This document shows, one piece after another, positions 1 to 5,364 of a stretch of 7,338 nucleotides of DNA. Positions within the stretch are counted from its first letter, which is position 1. Each line of letters starts with the position of its first letter. A program made the position numbers and the translations under genes. Origin of the DNA: Anaerolineae bacterium (GTDB lineage: Bacteria; Chloroflexota; Anaerolineae; Aggregatilineales; Aggregatilineaceae); contig JAFGJA010000633.1 in assembly GCA_016929355.1 (NCBI GenBank), forward strand, positions 1 through 7,338, read 5' to 3'. Under the pieces are notes generated by a model. The model made no database searches and was not told where the DNA came from. It saw nothing but the letters and a program-made list of their open reading frames with translations.

Positions 1-53
1 GATGGGGCATATTGACTGCTAACTTGGTCGTTTTTAGTCAATTGTGCCTCATC
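1..53. repeat. Imperfect inverted repeat at the left edge
   Basis: Positions 1-9 pair with 45-53 (9 pairs, one G-T), and 11-17 pair with 36-42 (7 perfect pairs). A small internal loop separates the two helices, and the apical loop is 18 nt (18-35). The element touches the window edge and could extend leftwards. No T-run follows the stem on either strand inside the window, so a classical terminator is not supported. It could be a processing or stability hairpin, or the end of a small repeat element. Confidence 0.5.
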
Positions 54-128
54 ATTTCGCTGCCACAAAATCCGTTAGAACCAGGAATTTTCGAGGGAAA
101 AATCACGATGGTGTTGACGAAAAGCTAT
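54..128. other. Intergenic spacer, nothing recognised
   Basis: This stretch lies downstream of the 8-oxoguanine deaminase gene, between two palindromes. I see no convincing coding sequence, promoter or RNA gene in it. Confidence 0.4.
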
Positions 129-156
129 GTAAGGGCGTATGACGATACGCCCCTAC
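129..156. repeat. GTAGGG-type palindromic hairpin
   Basis: A perfect 8-bp stem (133-140 with 145-152) closes a GACG tetraloop. It is extended by GTA/TAC pairs (129-131 with 154-156) across one mismatch. The element lies 15 bp beyond the deaminase stop codon, so in the deaminase mRNA it would form a 3' hairpin. No strong T-run follows, so it may stabilise or weakly terminate the transcript. A related palindrome follows rpoD at 5313-5338; both carry GGTAGGGG when read on the minus strand. They look like copies of a short dispersed repeat family. Confidence 0.5.
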
Positions 157-171
157 CGGACAAAATCTTGC

Positions 172-1548
172 TTAATACGGCTCACCATTGACCAGCGCGC
201 GCGCAATCGTATTATGCCGCGCGATCAACGGTTCGATCTCCAATGTGGTCAGCACACCATCGCGCACAACGACGCGCCCATTGATCACGCTGGTACTCAC
301 GTTGAGCGAGGTGCAGAAAATCAAGGCCGCGACCATATCGTGCAGCGCCCCGGCATAGGGCAGTTGGCTCATATCAAACGAGACAAAATCCGCCGCCATA
401 CCCGGTTTGAGCGCGCCAATATCATCACGCCCCAGGACACGCGCGCCACCTAATGTGCCAATTTCCAGCGCTTCACGGGCGGTCATTTCGCCAGGATTCA
501 GCGATCCGGCGCGCTGCATGAGCATCGCCAAGCGCGCTTCGCTCAACACATGGCCGCTATCGTTGCTGGCCGAGCCATCCACGCCCAAACCAACCGGCAC
601 GCCATGATCCAGCATGGCGCGCACCGGCGCGATCCCGCTTGCCAAGCGTGCGTTACTCCCTGGACAATGGGCTACCCCTGTCCCGGTGCGCCCAAATTTC
701 TCGATAGAATCAGGCGCAAGACACACACAATGCGCGTGCCATACGTCCTCTCCGACCCAGCCCACATCCTCGGCATAATCACCGGGTTTGAGGCCAAACA
801 TTTCCAGGCTGTAAGCCACGTCACCCTGCGTTTCCGCGAGATGGGTATGCAGCCGCACGCCGTTATAACTGCGCGCTAATTCCGCCGAGGTGCGCATCAA
901 ATCCTGCGACACGCTGAACGGCGAACAAGGAGCCAGCCCGATCCGCAGCATGGAATAGCGCGACATATCGTGAAATGCTTCGATCACGCGGCGGCTGTCG
1001 GCCAAAATTGCGTTTTCATCCTCGACCACGCTGTCAGGGGGCAAACCGCCCTGACTCTCGCCCACGCTCATACTGCCGCGCGTGGCATGGAAACGCAGCC
1101 CGACTTCAGCCACCCCGCGAATCTCGTCTTCTAAAGTGACATCATTCGGGAAAATGTAGAGATGATCGCTTGATGTGGTACAGCCAGATAATATTAATTC
1201 CGCCGCCGCGAGTTTTGCGCTGACATAGATCGCCTCCGAGCGCAATCCTTCCCAGATGGGATACAACGTGCGCAACCAGTCGAACAACTCATGATTCTGG
1301 CAGCCACGTACCACGCGCGTTAAGGACTGGTACATGTGATGGTGGGTATTGACCAACCCCGGCAAGACCACATGCCCGGCGAGATCAAACACTTCGTCTG
1401 CCGCATCTGCACGATCCGCTAAATCGGCAGTCGTGCCCACCGCCTCGATCACATTATCACGGACAAATAACGCGCCCTGTTCAATTTCGCGGCGCGTTTC
1501 ATCCATCGTGACCAACAGCGCAATATTTTTGACCAACAGCGTACCCAT
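172..1548 (-). CDS. 8-oxoguanine deaminase (amidohydrolase superfamily)
   Basis: This cytosolic metal-dependent deaminase is expected to convert 8-oxoguanine to urate and ammonia, scavenging an oxidised base. The 458 residues form one amidohydrolase TIM barrel flanked by the usual small beta domain (residues 1-60 and the C-terminus). Metal ligands are visible: the HxH motif H69/H71 (NTHHH), H236 with catalytic E239 (HTHLAET), H273 (HAHC) and D324 (GVDGSASND). The stretches RGSMSVGE..GGLPP (157-171), LAPCSPFSV (205-213) and CTTSSDH (123-129) match, as I recall it, the characterised Pseudomonas 8-oxoguanine deaminase far better than atrazine hydrolases or SsnA-type relatives. The start has an AAAGGA Shine-Dalgarno sequence (1555-1560) six bases upstream. 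The gene follows folD on the same strand after 99 bp, with a GC-rich inverted repeat between them. The family is certain and the substrate likely. Confidence 0.9.
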   Translation of the reverse strand: MGTLLVKNIALLVTMDETRREIEQGALFVRDNVIEAVGTTADLADRADAADEVFDLAGHVVLPGLVNTHHHMYQSLTRVVRGCQNHELFDWLRTLYPIWEGLRSEAIYVSAKLAAAELILSGCTTSSDHLYIFPNDVTLEDEIRGVAEVGLRFHATRGSMSVGESQGGLPPDSVVEDENAILADSRRVIEAFHDMSRYSMLRIGLAPCSPFSVSQDLMRTSAELARSYNGVRLHTHLAETQGDVAYSLEMFGLKPGDYAEDVGWVGEDVWHAHCVCLAPDSIEKFGRTGTGVAHCPGSNARLASGIAPVRAMLDHGVPVGLGVDGSASNDSGHVLSEARLAMLMQRAGSLNPGEMTAREALEIGTLGGARVLGRDDIGALKPGMAADFVSFDMSQLPYAGALHDMVAALIFCTSLNVSTSVINGRVVVRDGVLTTLEIEPLIARHNTIARALVNGEPY

Positions 1549-1585
1549 AAAAAATCCTTTTACATGATGCTATGCGATAAGCGGA

Positions 1586-1626
1586 GCGCGTGTGTTTGCG
1601 ATTGGGAGAGAATGACACACACGCGC
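1586..1626. repeat. GC-rich inverted repeat between folD and the deaminase gene
   Basis: A perfect 10-bp inverted repeat, GCGCGTGTGT (1586-1595) and ACACACGCGC (1617-1626), is separated by 21 nt. It sits in the gap between two minus-strand genes. No T-run follows on the minus strand, so it is not a standard intrinsic terminator. It could be an mRNA hairpin that sets different levels for the two genes, or a binding site for a dimeric regulator. Confidence 0.5.
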
Positions 1627-1647
1627 CCGGTAATCTATTTAAAGTAT

Positions 1648-2535
1648 TTATGCCTTTTCCGCCAGCGCTAATTCTGCGCCGCGCAGCGTATTCTTGAGCA
1701 GCATGGTGATCGTCATCGGGCCAACACCACCCGGCGAAGGGGTAATCGCGCCCGCGACTTCCTTGACCTCATCGAAATCGACATCACCAACCCACTTGTA
1801 CCCCTTCTCAGAGCCAGGATCAGCCACTTGATTCGAACCCACATCGATCACGTATGCGCCGGGTTTCACCCAGTCCGCCTTGACCATTTCCGCGCGACCC
1901 ACGGCGGCGATCAGAATGTCCGCTCTGCGGCACACGGCGGGCAAATCTTTGGTGCGGCTGTGGCAGACCGTCACCGTTGCGTTGCGATGAATCAGCAGCA
2001 TGGCGGCGGGCAGACCGACAATATTGCTGCGGCCCAACACAACCGCTTCCGCCCCGGAGAATTCCGCCCCGGCTTCTTCGAGCAGCACCATCGCCCCATA
2101 CGGCGTGCAGGGCACAAAGGTTGGTTCGCGCCCCTTCATCGCCAGACGCCCAATGTTCACCGGATGGAAGCCATCCACATCTTTGTTCAGGCTGATCAGG
2201 TTCAGCACGCGCTCCTCGTCCAGATGACCGGGGAGCGGCAGTTGGACGAGAATCCCATGCACCTCAGGATTCGCGTTGAGGTCCGCGACCAGTTTTTCGA
2301 CTTCTTCCTGAGTCGCATCGGCGGGGAGAACGTGACCGAAGGACTGAATTCCCACTTTGGCACAGCGCCGCTGCTTCATACGCACATACTGCGCCGACGC
2401 GGGGTCTTCGCCGACCAAGACCGTTGCCAGACCGGGCACGATGCCGTGTTCCGCTTTCATTTTTTCGACACCGGCAGCGATCTGATCTTGAACTTTGGCT
2501 GCTACAGCATTGCCATCAATAATTGTAGCCGTCAT
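1648..2535 (-). CDS. folD: Bifunctional methylenetetrahydrofolate dehydrogenase / methenyltetrahydrofolate cyclohydrolase FolD
   Basis: FolD oxidises 5,10-methylene-THF with NADP+ and hydrolyses the product to 10-formyl-THF, feeding purine and formyl-Met synthesis in the cytosol. At 295 residues it has the normal full length. The catalytic domain shows Y50 and K54 (YVRMK), Q98 (GILVQLPLP) and D121 (KDVDGFHP), at the same numbers as in E. coli FolD. The Rossmann part has VLGRSNIVGLPAA (166-178), and the family signature PSPGGVGPMT occupies 266-275. The start at 2535 is preceded by GAAAGGT (2543-2549), eight bases upstream. It is transcribed divergently from the kinase-Nudix gene, and the deaminase gene lies downstream on the same strand. 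I see nothing unusual in the protein. Confidence 0.97.
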   Translation of the reverse strand: MTATIIDGNAVAAKVQDQIAAGVEKMKAEHGIVPGLATVLVGEDPASAQYVRMKQRRCAKVGIQSFGHVLPADATQEEVEKLVADLNANPEVHGILVQLPLPGHLDEERVLNLISLNKDVDGFHPVNIGRLAMKGREPTFVPCTPYGAMVLLEEAGAEFSGAEAVVLGRSNIVGLPAAMLLIHRNATVTVCHSRTKDLPAVCRRADILIAAVGRAEMVKADWVKPGAYVIDVGSNQVADPGSEKGYKWVGDVDFDEVKEVAGAITPSPGGVGPMTITMLLKNTLRGAELALAEKA

Positions 2536-2597
2536 GTGTGTGACCTTTCGCTAAAAATATGTAAAGACAAAAAACCGTCTTTTTGAGCCTATCATGG

Positions 2598-2616
2598 ACT
2601 GGCGCACCGCACCAGT
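2598..2616. repeat. Small dyad in the divergent folD/kinase region
   Basis: ACTGG (2598-2602) and CCAGT (2612-2616) form an inverted repeat. Read on the minus strand the stem can reach eight pairs (one G-U) with a GGU loop, so it could fold in the folD leader RNA. It may instead be an operator half-site pair. Its role is not known. Confidence 0.35.
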
Positions 2617-2657
2617 GACGCCTTGCGCAATTGGGAAAACTTTTGTCAGAACCCGGC

Positions 2658-2690
2658 GCGATTGCCCTGGTAAATGTGTAGTGCAATCGC
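2658..2690. repeat. GCGATTGC / GCAATCGC inverted repeat upstream of the kinase-Nudix gene
   Basis: A perfect 8-bp inverted repeat (2658-2665 and 2683-2690) with a 17-bp spacer ends 11 bp before a possible extended -10 element at 2699-2707. The right arm therefore covers the expected -35 region. That arrangement fits a repressor or activator site, but no known operator is recognised. Confidence 0.4.
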
Positions 2691-2698
2691 TCAGAGCG

Positions 2699-2707
2699 TG
2701 TTACACT
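2699..2707 (+). promoter_or_regulatory. Possible extended -10 promoter element for the kinase-Nudix gene
   Basis: TGtTACACT gives a TG extension and four of six matches to TATAAT, about 40 bp before the ATG at 2747. No good -35 hexamer stands 16-18 bp upstream, where the right arm of an inverted repeat lies instead. The call is weak. Confidence 0.3.
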
Positions 2708-2733
2708 CGCCATCCGGTCAAATCACTTCCGCC

Positions 2734-2741
2734 AGAAAGGG
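2734..2741 (+). promoter_or_regulatory. Shine-Dalgarno sequence that fixes the kinase-Nudix start
   Basis: AGAAAGGG stands five bases before the ATG at 2747. It favours that start over an in-frame ATG at 2594, which lacks a ribosome binding site and would add 51 residues of non-conserved Arg/Cys/Pro-rich sequence. Confidence 0.65.
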
Positions 2742-2746
2742 ACTAT

Positions 2747-3742
2747 ATGCCGCGCGAGGGTATTCTTTTCATTTTGATTGGTCCGTCGGGGTCCGGCAAA
2801 AATACGTTGATGAAACGTGTCCAGCCGAAAATTGACGATTTGCCGCAGTTGCCCACTTATACCACGCGCAAAATCCGCCCCGGCGAACGCGAAGGCCGCG
2901 AGCATTATTTTGTGTCACGCGCCCGCTTCAAAGACCGGATCGTGTTCGATGCGTTGATCGAGTACCAACAGGTCCACATGGGCGATTTTTACGGTGTGCC
3001 GCGCCGCGATGTGGAAAACGCCTTAAACACAGGCCGTGACCTGATTGCGGATATTGATTTTCTCGGCGCGAGTCGCGTTCATGCCGCCTATCCTGACAAT
3101 ACAGTGTTGATCTTCGTCACGCCTTCGCGCCTGGAAACCTTGGATGACCGGATTCGCGCGCGCGGCGACATCACGCCCGCAGAACTCGAAAATCGACTGG
3201 CGCGCACCCGGTTTGAAATGACGTTTGCCCCCCAATGCCATTACCTGATCCTGAATGATCTGCTGGAACCTGCCGTTGAGCATCTGCGACAGATCATCCT
3301 CAGCGAACGTTTCCGGCGGCGTAATATCCCGATGCAGGAAAGACCACTTGCGCCGCCCACCATTCACAGCGCAGCAGTCGCTTTGCTCCTGCACGAGGAC
3401 AAGATACTTGTTCCCGCAGAGGCCGGACGCTCGACGCTGCCTACGTTCCCGATAACTGATCCTGACGCGCGGCCCCATGAAGCGTTGCAAACGGCGCTGG
3501 AAACTACGTTGGGCTGTACCATCAAGATTAATGCGCTGGCCGATCAACGCTTTCGCTTCGTCGCGCCGCATGACGTGACTCTTGGCGCAATACCGTATGA
3601 CATTTATCTCTACTACACCTATCAATGTACGGTAGTATCGTCCGGCCCCGCCAAGTTACCGGGCTGGGATTGGCAACCTGCCACCGATGTTCAACTTCCA
3701 AACGCGCTGCAAGCCTTAGTTGTTCCCAACAAATACGTTTGA
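2747..3742 (+). CDS. Guanylate kinase-like protein with C-terminal degenerate Nudix-like domain
   Basis: The 331-residue protein has two parts. Residues 5-190 follow guanylate kinase, which phosphorylates GMP to GDP with ATP: P-loop GPSGSGKN (12-19), TYTTR (37-41), RPGEREG (44-50), Y54, E72, DFYGVP (80-85), DIDFLGA (102-108), RIRARG (135-140) and LILND (167-171). These cover most known GMP contacts. The P-loop ends in Asn19 where Ser/Thr normally binds magnesium. The related ribose 1,5-bisphosphokinase PhnN has Asp there, so this could be a variant kinase with another substrate. Residues 205-331 resemble a Nudix fold: AVALLL strand, LPTFPI, then HEALQTALETTLG (244-256). Thr occupies the positions of the two metal-binding Glu residues, so hydrolase activity is doubtful. 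Canonical GMP kinases are about 200 residues and lack this extension. The kinase family is solid; the exact substrate is not. Confidence 0.8.
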   Translation: MPREGILFILIGPSGSGKNTLMKRVQPKIDDLPQLPTYTTRKIRPGEREGREHYFVSRARFKDRIVFDALIEYQQVHMGDFYGVPRRDVENALNTGRDLIADIDFLGASRVHAAYPDNTVLIFVTPSRLETLDDRIRARGDITPAELENRLARTRFEMTFAPQCHYLILNDLLEPAVEHLRQIILSERFRRRNIPMQERPLAPPTIHSAAVALLLHEDKILVPAEAGRSTLPTFPITDPDARPHEALQTALETTLGCTIKINALADQRFRFVAPHDVTLGAIPYDIYLYYTYQCTVVSSGPAKLPGWDWQPATDVQLPNALQALVVPNKYV

Positions 3743-3808
3743 TGAGTGGTCGTATCACCGACGTTACGCTAAACTTTATGGACGTTTGCGGATAGGTCAC
3801 GTAATTGG

Positions 3809-3837
3809 GTGACATGCAGCCAATCCTGTGGCATACT
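3809..3837 (+). promoter_or_regulatory. Sigma-70-type extended -10 promoter for rpoD
   Basis: A -35 hexamer GTGACA (3809-3814, five of six matches) is followed after exactly 17 bp by CATACT (3832-3837, four of six matches). A TG at 3829-3830 makes it an extended -10. Transcription would begin near 3844, giving a leader of about 230 nt. The rpoD product itself would be expected to read this promoter. Confidence 0.6.
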
Positions 3838-3906
3838 AGTTACACTGTATCATTTAACATCGTTTAACAAACAGAACGTGGACACCTGATTGAGTATGGT
3901 ATCGGA

Positions 3907-3945
3907 ATCAACCCTCTGTGGGTTTGCTCAAGTTAATTGGTTGAT
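3907..3945 (+). ncRNA. Leader hairpin 1 upstream of rpoD
   Basis: ATCAACC (3907-3913) is fully complementary to GGTTGAT (3939-3945). A competing short hairpin, AACCC/GGGTT (3910-3914 with 3920-3924), and an outer TTGAG/CTCAA pair (3890-3894 with 3927-3931) use overlapping bases, so the region has alternative folds. The structure is predicted by eye only. Confidence 0.35.
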
Positions 3946-3970
3946 CGCAAGTAAGGTAGTGTCGCCTGTG

Positions 3971-4013
3971 CCCTGATTGATCTGTCTGTAACACAAGACA
4001 CGAGATCAAAGGG
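3971..4013 (+). ncRNA. Long bulged leader hairpin upstream of rpoD
   Basis: Three helices stack: CCCT/AGGG (3971-3974 with 4010-4013), TTGATCT/AGATCAA (3977-3983 with 4003-4009) and GTCT/AGAC (3984-3987 with 3996-3999). Together they give 15 pairs with a GA bulge, an ACG bulge and an eight-base loop. This is the strongest hairpin in the leader. Its 3' arm has two competing partners: TTGATC at 3941-3946 could pair with 4004-4009, and CCCT of the terminator-like hairpin (4020-4023) could pair with 4010-4013. Confidence 0.5.
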
Positions 4014-4019
4014 GGAAGG

Positions 4020-4046
4020 CCCTGCCATAGATGGTAGGGTATTTTT
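4020..4046 (+). terminator. Terminator-like hairpin in the rpoD leader
   Basis: CCCTGCC (4020-4026) pairs with GGTAGGG (4033-4039), seven pairs with one G-U, across a six-base loop. It is followed by TA and five T residues (4042-4046). It stands only 27 bp before the rpoD ATG and downstream of the rpoD promoter. It would therefore act as an attenuator, or end a separate small RNA, rather than terminate the previous gene. The T-run is short, so efficiency is uncertain. Confidence 0.45.
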
Positions 4047-4073
4047 GTGTTAGGGACCTGGTAATAAGCTGAC

Positions 4074-5315
4074 ATGACGATAGTAGAAACACAACAAATT
4101 TCACCTGTTACGCCTGATAGCGCCGTCTGGCAAGAACTGATGACGTTGGGCCAGCATCAAGGATATATCACCTACGATGATATTCTGACGCGCCTCCCCA
4201 CGCTGGAACATAACGTCGATCTGCTTGATGAACTGCTGGATGCGCTGGGTACGGCTGGCGTGGAAGTCGTGCCAACTTCACCCGCGAAATCCCTGTTGGG
4301 AGAAGAACATGAAGCGGAAGAAGAGGAAGTCGATTCGCTCGATCCCAGCAAGCTCTATCAGGATTTAGTTAAAGACGCGGGTTATCAGCAAGCGCTGGAT
4401 ACCGACGATGTGGTCGGCCTTTACCTGAAGGAAGCCGGGCGCGTCCCCCTGCTGACCGCCGAGGAAGAAGTCGCGCTGGCAAAGCGCATGGAAGCCGGTG
4501 AACTGGCTGCCGAACAGATTCAGGAATATGGCGATCTGCTGCCCGCCGATGATCGCAGCGAGCTAGAAGCAATCATCGAAGATGGCGAAGCGGCCCAGGA
4601 ATATCTGGTGCGGGCGAATTCGCGGCTGGTGATCAGCGTGGCGAAAAAATACATCGGGCGCGGTGTGCATTTTTTGGACTTGATTCAGGAAGGCAACATC
4701 GGCTTGATCCGTGCCGCGCGCAAATTTGAATACCAGCGCGGGCATAAATTCAGCACGTATGCAACCTGGTGGATTCGGCAGGCGGTCAGTCGCGCCGTAG
4801 CCGATCAGGGGCGCACGATTCGCGTCCCGGTCCACATGGGCGATCAGATTAACCGGCTGCGACGCATTTCCACGCAGCTTGTGCAGGAGCTAGGCCGCGA
4901 TCCGACGAATGATGAATTAGCCGACGCGATGGAAACCACGCCGGACAAGATCGAAAATCTGATCGAGATTTCGCGCCGCCCGATCAGCCTGGAAACACCG
5001 ATTGAGGAAGACGCCGACTCGGAGTTTGGTGATTTCATTGAAGACAAAAACAGTCCGCAGCCCACCGAAGTGGTGACGCATAACCTGCTGCGCGAACATC
5101 TGGATCAAGTGTTGGCGCGTCTGCCAGATCGTGAAGCGCATATTTTGCAGTTGCGCTACGGGCTGCTGGATGGTGAAACGCACACGCTCGAAGAAGTCGG
5201 GAAGGAAATCGGCGTCACCCGCGAGCGTGTTCGCCAGTTGGAAGCGCAAGCCTTAAACCGCCTGCGCCATTCATCGGCGTTCCAACTGCTGCAAGATTAC
5301 CTGATTGATTTATAG
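4074..5315 (+). CDS. rpoD: Primary RNA polymerase sigma factor RpoD (SigA)
   Basis: This group 1 sigma-70 factor directs core RNA polymerase to housekeeping promoters. The 413 residues include region 1.1 (about 15-66) and an acidic linker EEHEAEEEEVD (77-87). Region 1.2 follows at 110-142 (DDVVGLYLKEAGRVPLLT). A short non-conserved segment spans 143-173. Region 2 (174-255) has RLVISVAKKY and the -10 recognition helix YATWWIRQAVSR, with W232, W233 and Q236. Region 3 runs from 256 to about 325 (ends GDFIED), and region 4 carries the -35 helix-turn-helix VTRERVRQLEAQALNRLR (381-398). Having region 1.1 and full regions 2-4 marks it as the essential factor rather than an alternative sigma. An in-frame TAA at 4065 rules out an upstream start. 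The Shine-Dalgarno is weak and distant (AGGG, 4052-4055), unusual for an abundant protein. The LiaF-like gene follows after 49 bp. Confidence 0.96.
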   Translation: MTIVETQQISPVTPDSAVWQELMTLGQHQGYITYDDILTRLPTLEHNVDLLDELLDALGTAGVEVVPTSPAKSLLGEEHEAEEEEVDSLDPSKLYQDLVKDAGYQQALDTDDVVGLYLKEAGRVPLLTAEEEVALAKRMEAGELAAEQIQEYGDLLPADDRSELEAIIEDGEAAQEYLVRANSRLVISVAKKYIGRGVHFLDLIQEGNIGLIRAARKFEYQRGHKFSTYATWWIRQAVSRAVADQGRTIRVPVHMGDQINRLRRISTQLVQELGRDPTNDELADAMETTPDKIENLIEISRRPISLETPIEEDADSEFGDFIEDKNSPQPTEVVTHNLLREHLDQVLARLPDREAHILQLRYGLLDGETHTLEEVGKEIGVTRERVRQLEAQALNRLRHSSAFQLLQDYLIDL

Positions 5316-5338
5316 GGTCGAGCAAGCCCGACCCCTAC
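5313..5338. repeat. GTAGGG-type palindromic hairpin at the rpoD stop codon
   Basis: GGGTCG (5315-5320) and CGACCC (5329-5334) form a six-pair stem with an eight-base loop. It extends through TAG/CTA with one bulged C, and it starts within the rpoD TAG stop. No T-run follows. It resembles the palindrome at 129-156, and read on the minus strand both begin GGTAGGGG. It could modulate read-through to, or mRNA stability of, the LiaF-like gene. Confidence 0.5.
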
Positions 5339-5364
5339 CCCCTACTGTGTTGAGGTGAGAGTCG

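Larger units (their letters stand above)
3743..4073 (+). other. rpoD upstream region: promoter plus structured leader
   Basis: This 331-bp gap holds no long reading frame. Positions 3743-3808 show nothing clear. A promoter lies at 3809-3837, and the rest would be a leader of about 230 nt rich in repeated TTGAT/ATCAA modules that can pair in alternative ways. It ends in a terminator-like hairpin before the rpoD start codon. Two tiny reading frames (3896-3976, 26 codons; 4031-4072, 13 codons) are possible but unproven. I recognise no known riboswitch, T-box, tRNA, 6S or SRP RNA. Confidence 0.5.

Noticed and set aside
1..53. Integron attC site
   Set aside because: The hairpin ends lack the paired core sequences of attC, and no integrase or cassette genes are present.
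1828..2586. 252-codon open frame on the plus strand across folD
   Set aside because: It lies antisense to the whole conserved core of folD. Its His/Arg-rich translation shows no family motif. It is explained by codon bias in the real gene.
2594..2746. Upstream in-frame start that would lengthen the kinase-Nudix protein by 51 residues
   Set aside because: It has no ribosome binding site, its sequence is low-complexity Arg/Cys/Pro-rich and unlike kinase N-termini, and it covers the probable promoter. The ATG at 2747 has a good Shine-Dalgarno and begins right before the first strand and P-loop.
3023..3625. 200-codon minus-strand frame inside the kinase-Nudix gene
   Set aside because: It is a shadow of the conserved plus-strand gene. 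It has no recognisable domain and no promoter.
3844..4046. 6S RNA, SRP RNA, tRNA, T-box or known riboswitch in the rpoD leader
   Set aside because: The 5' and 3' ends do not pair as in 6S RNA. No SRP loop motif, tRNA T-arm, T-box sequence or familiar riboswitch core is visible.
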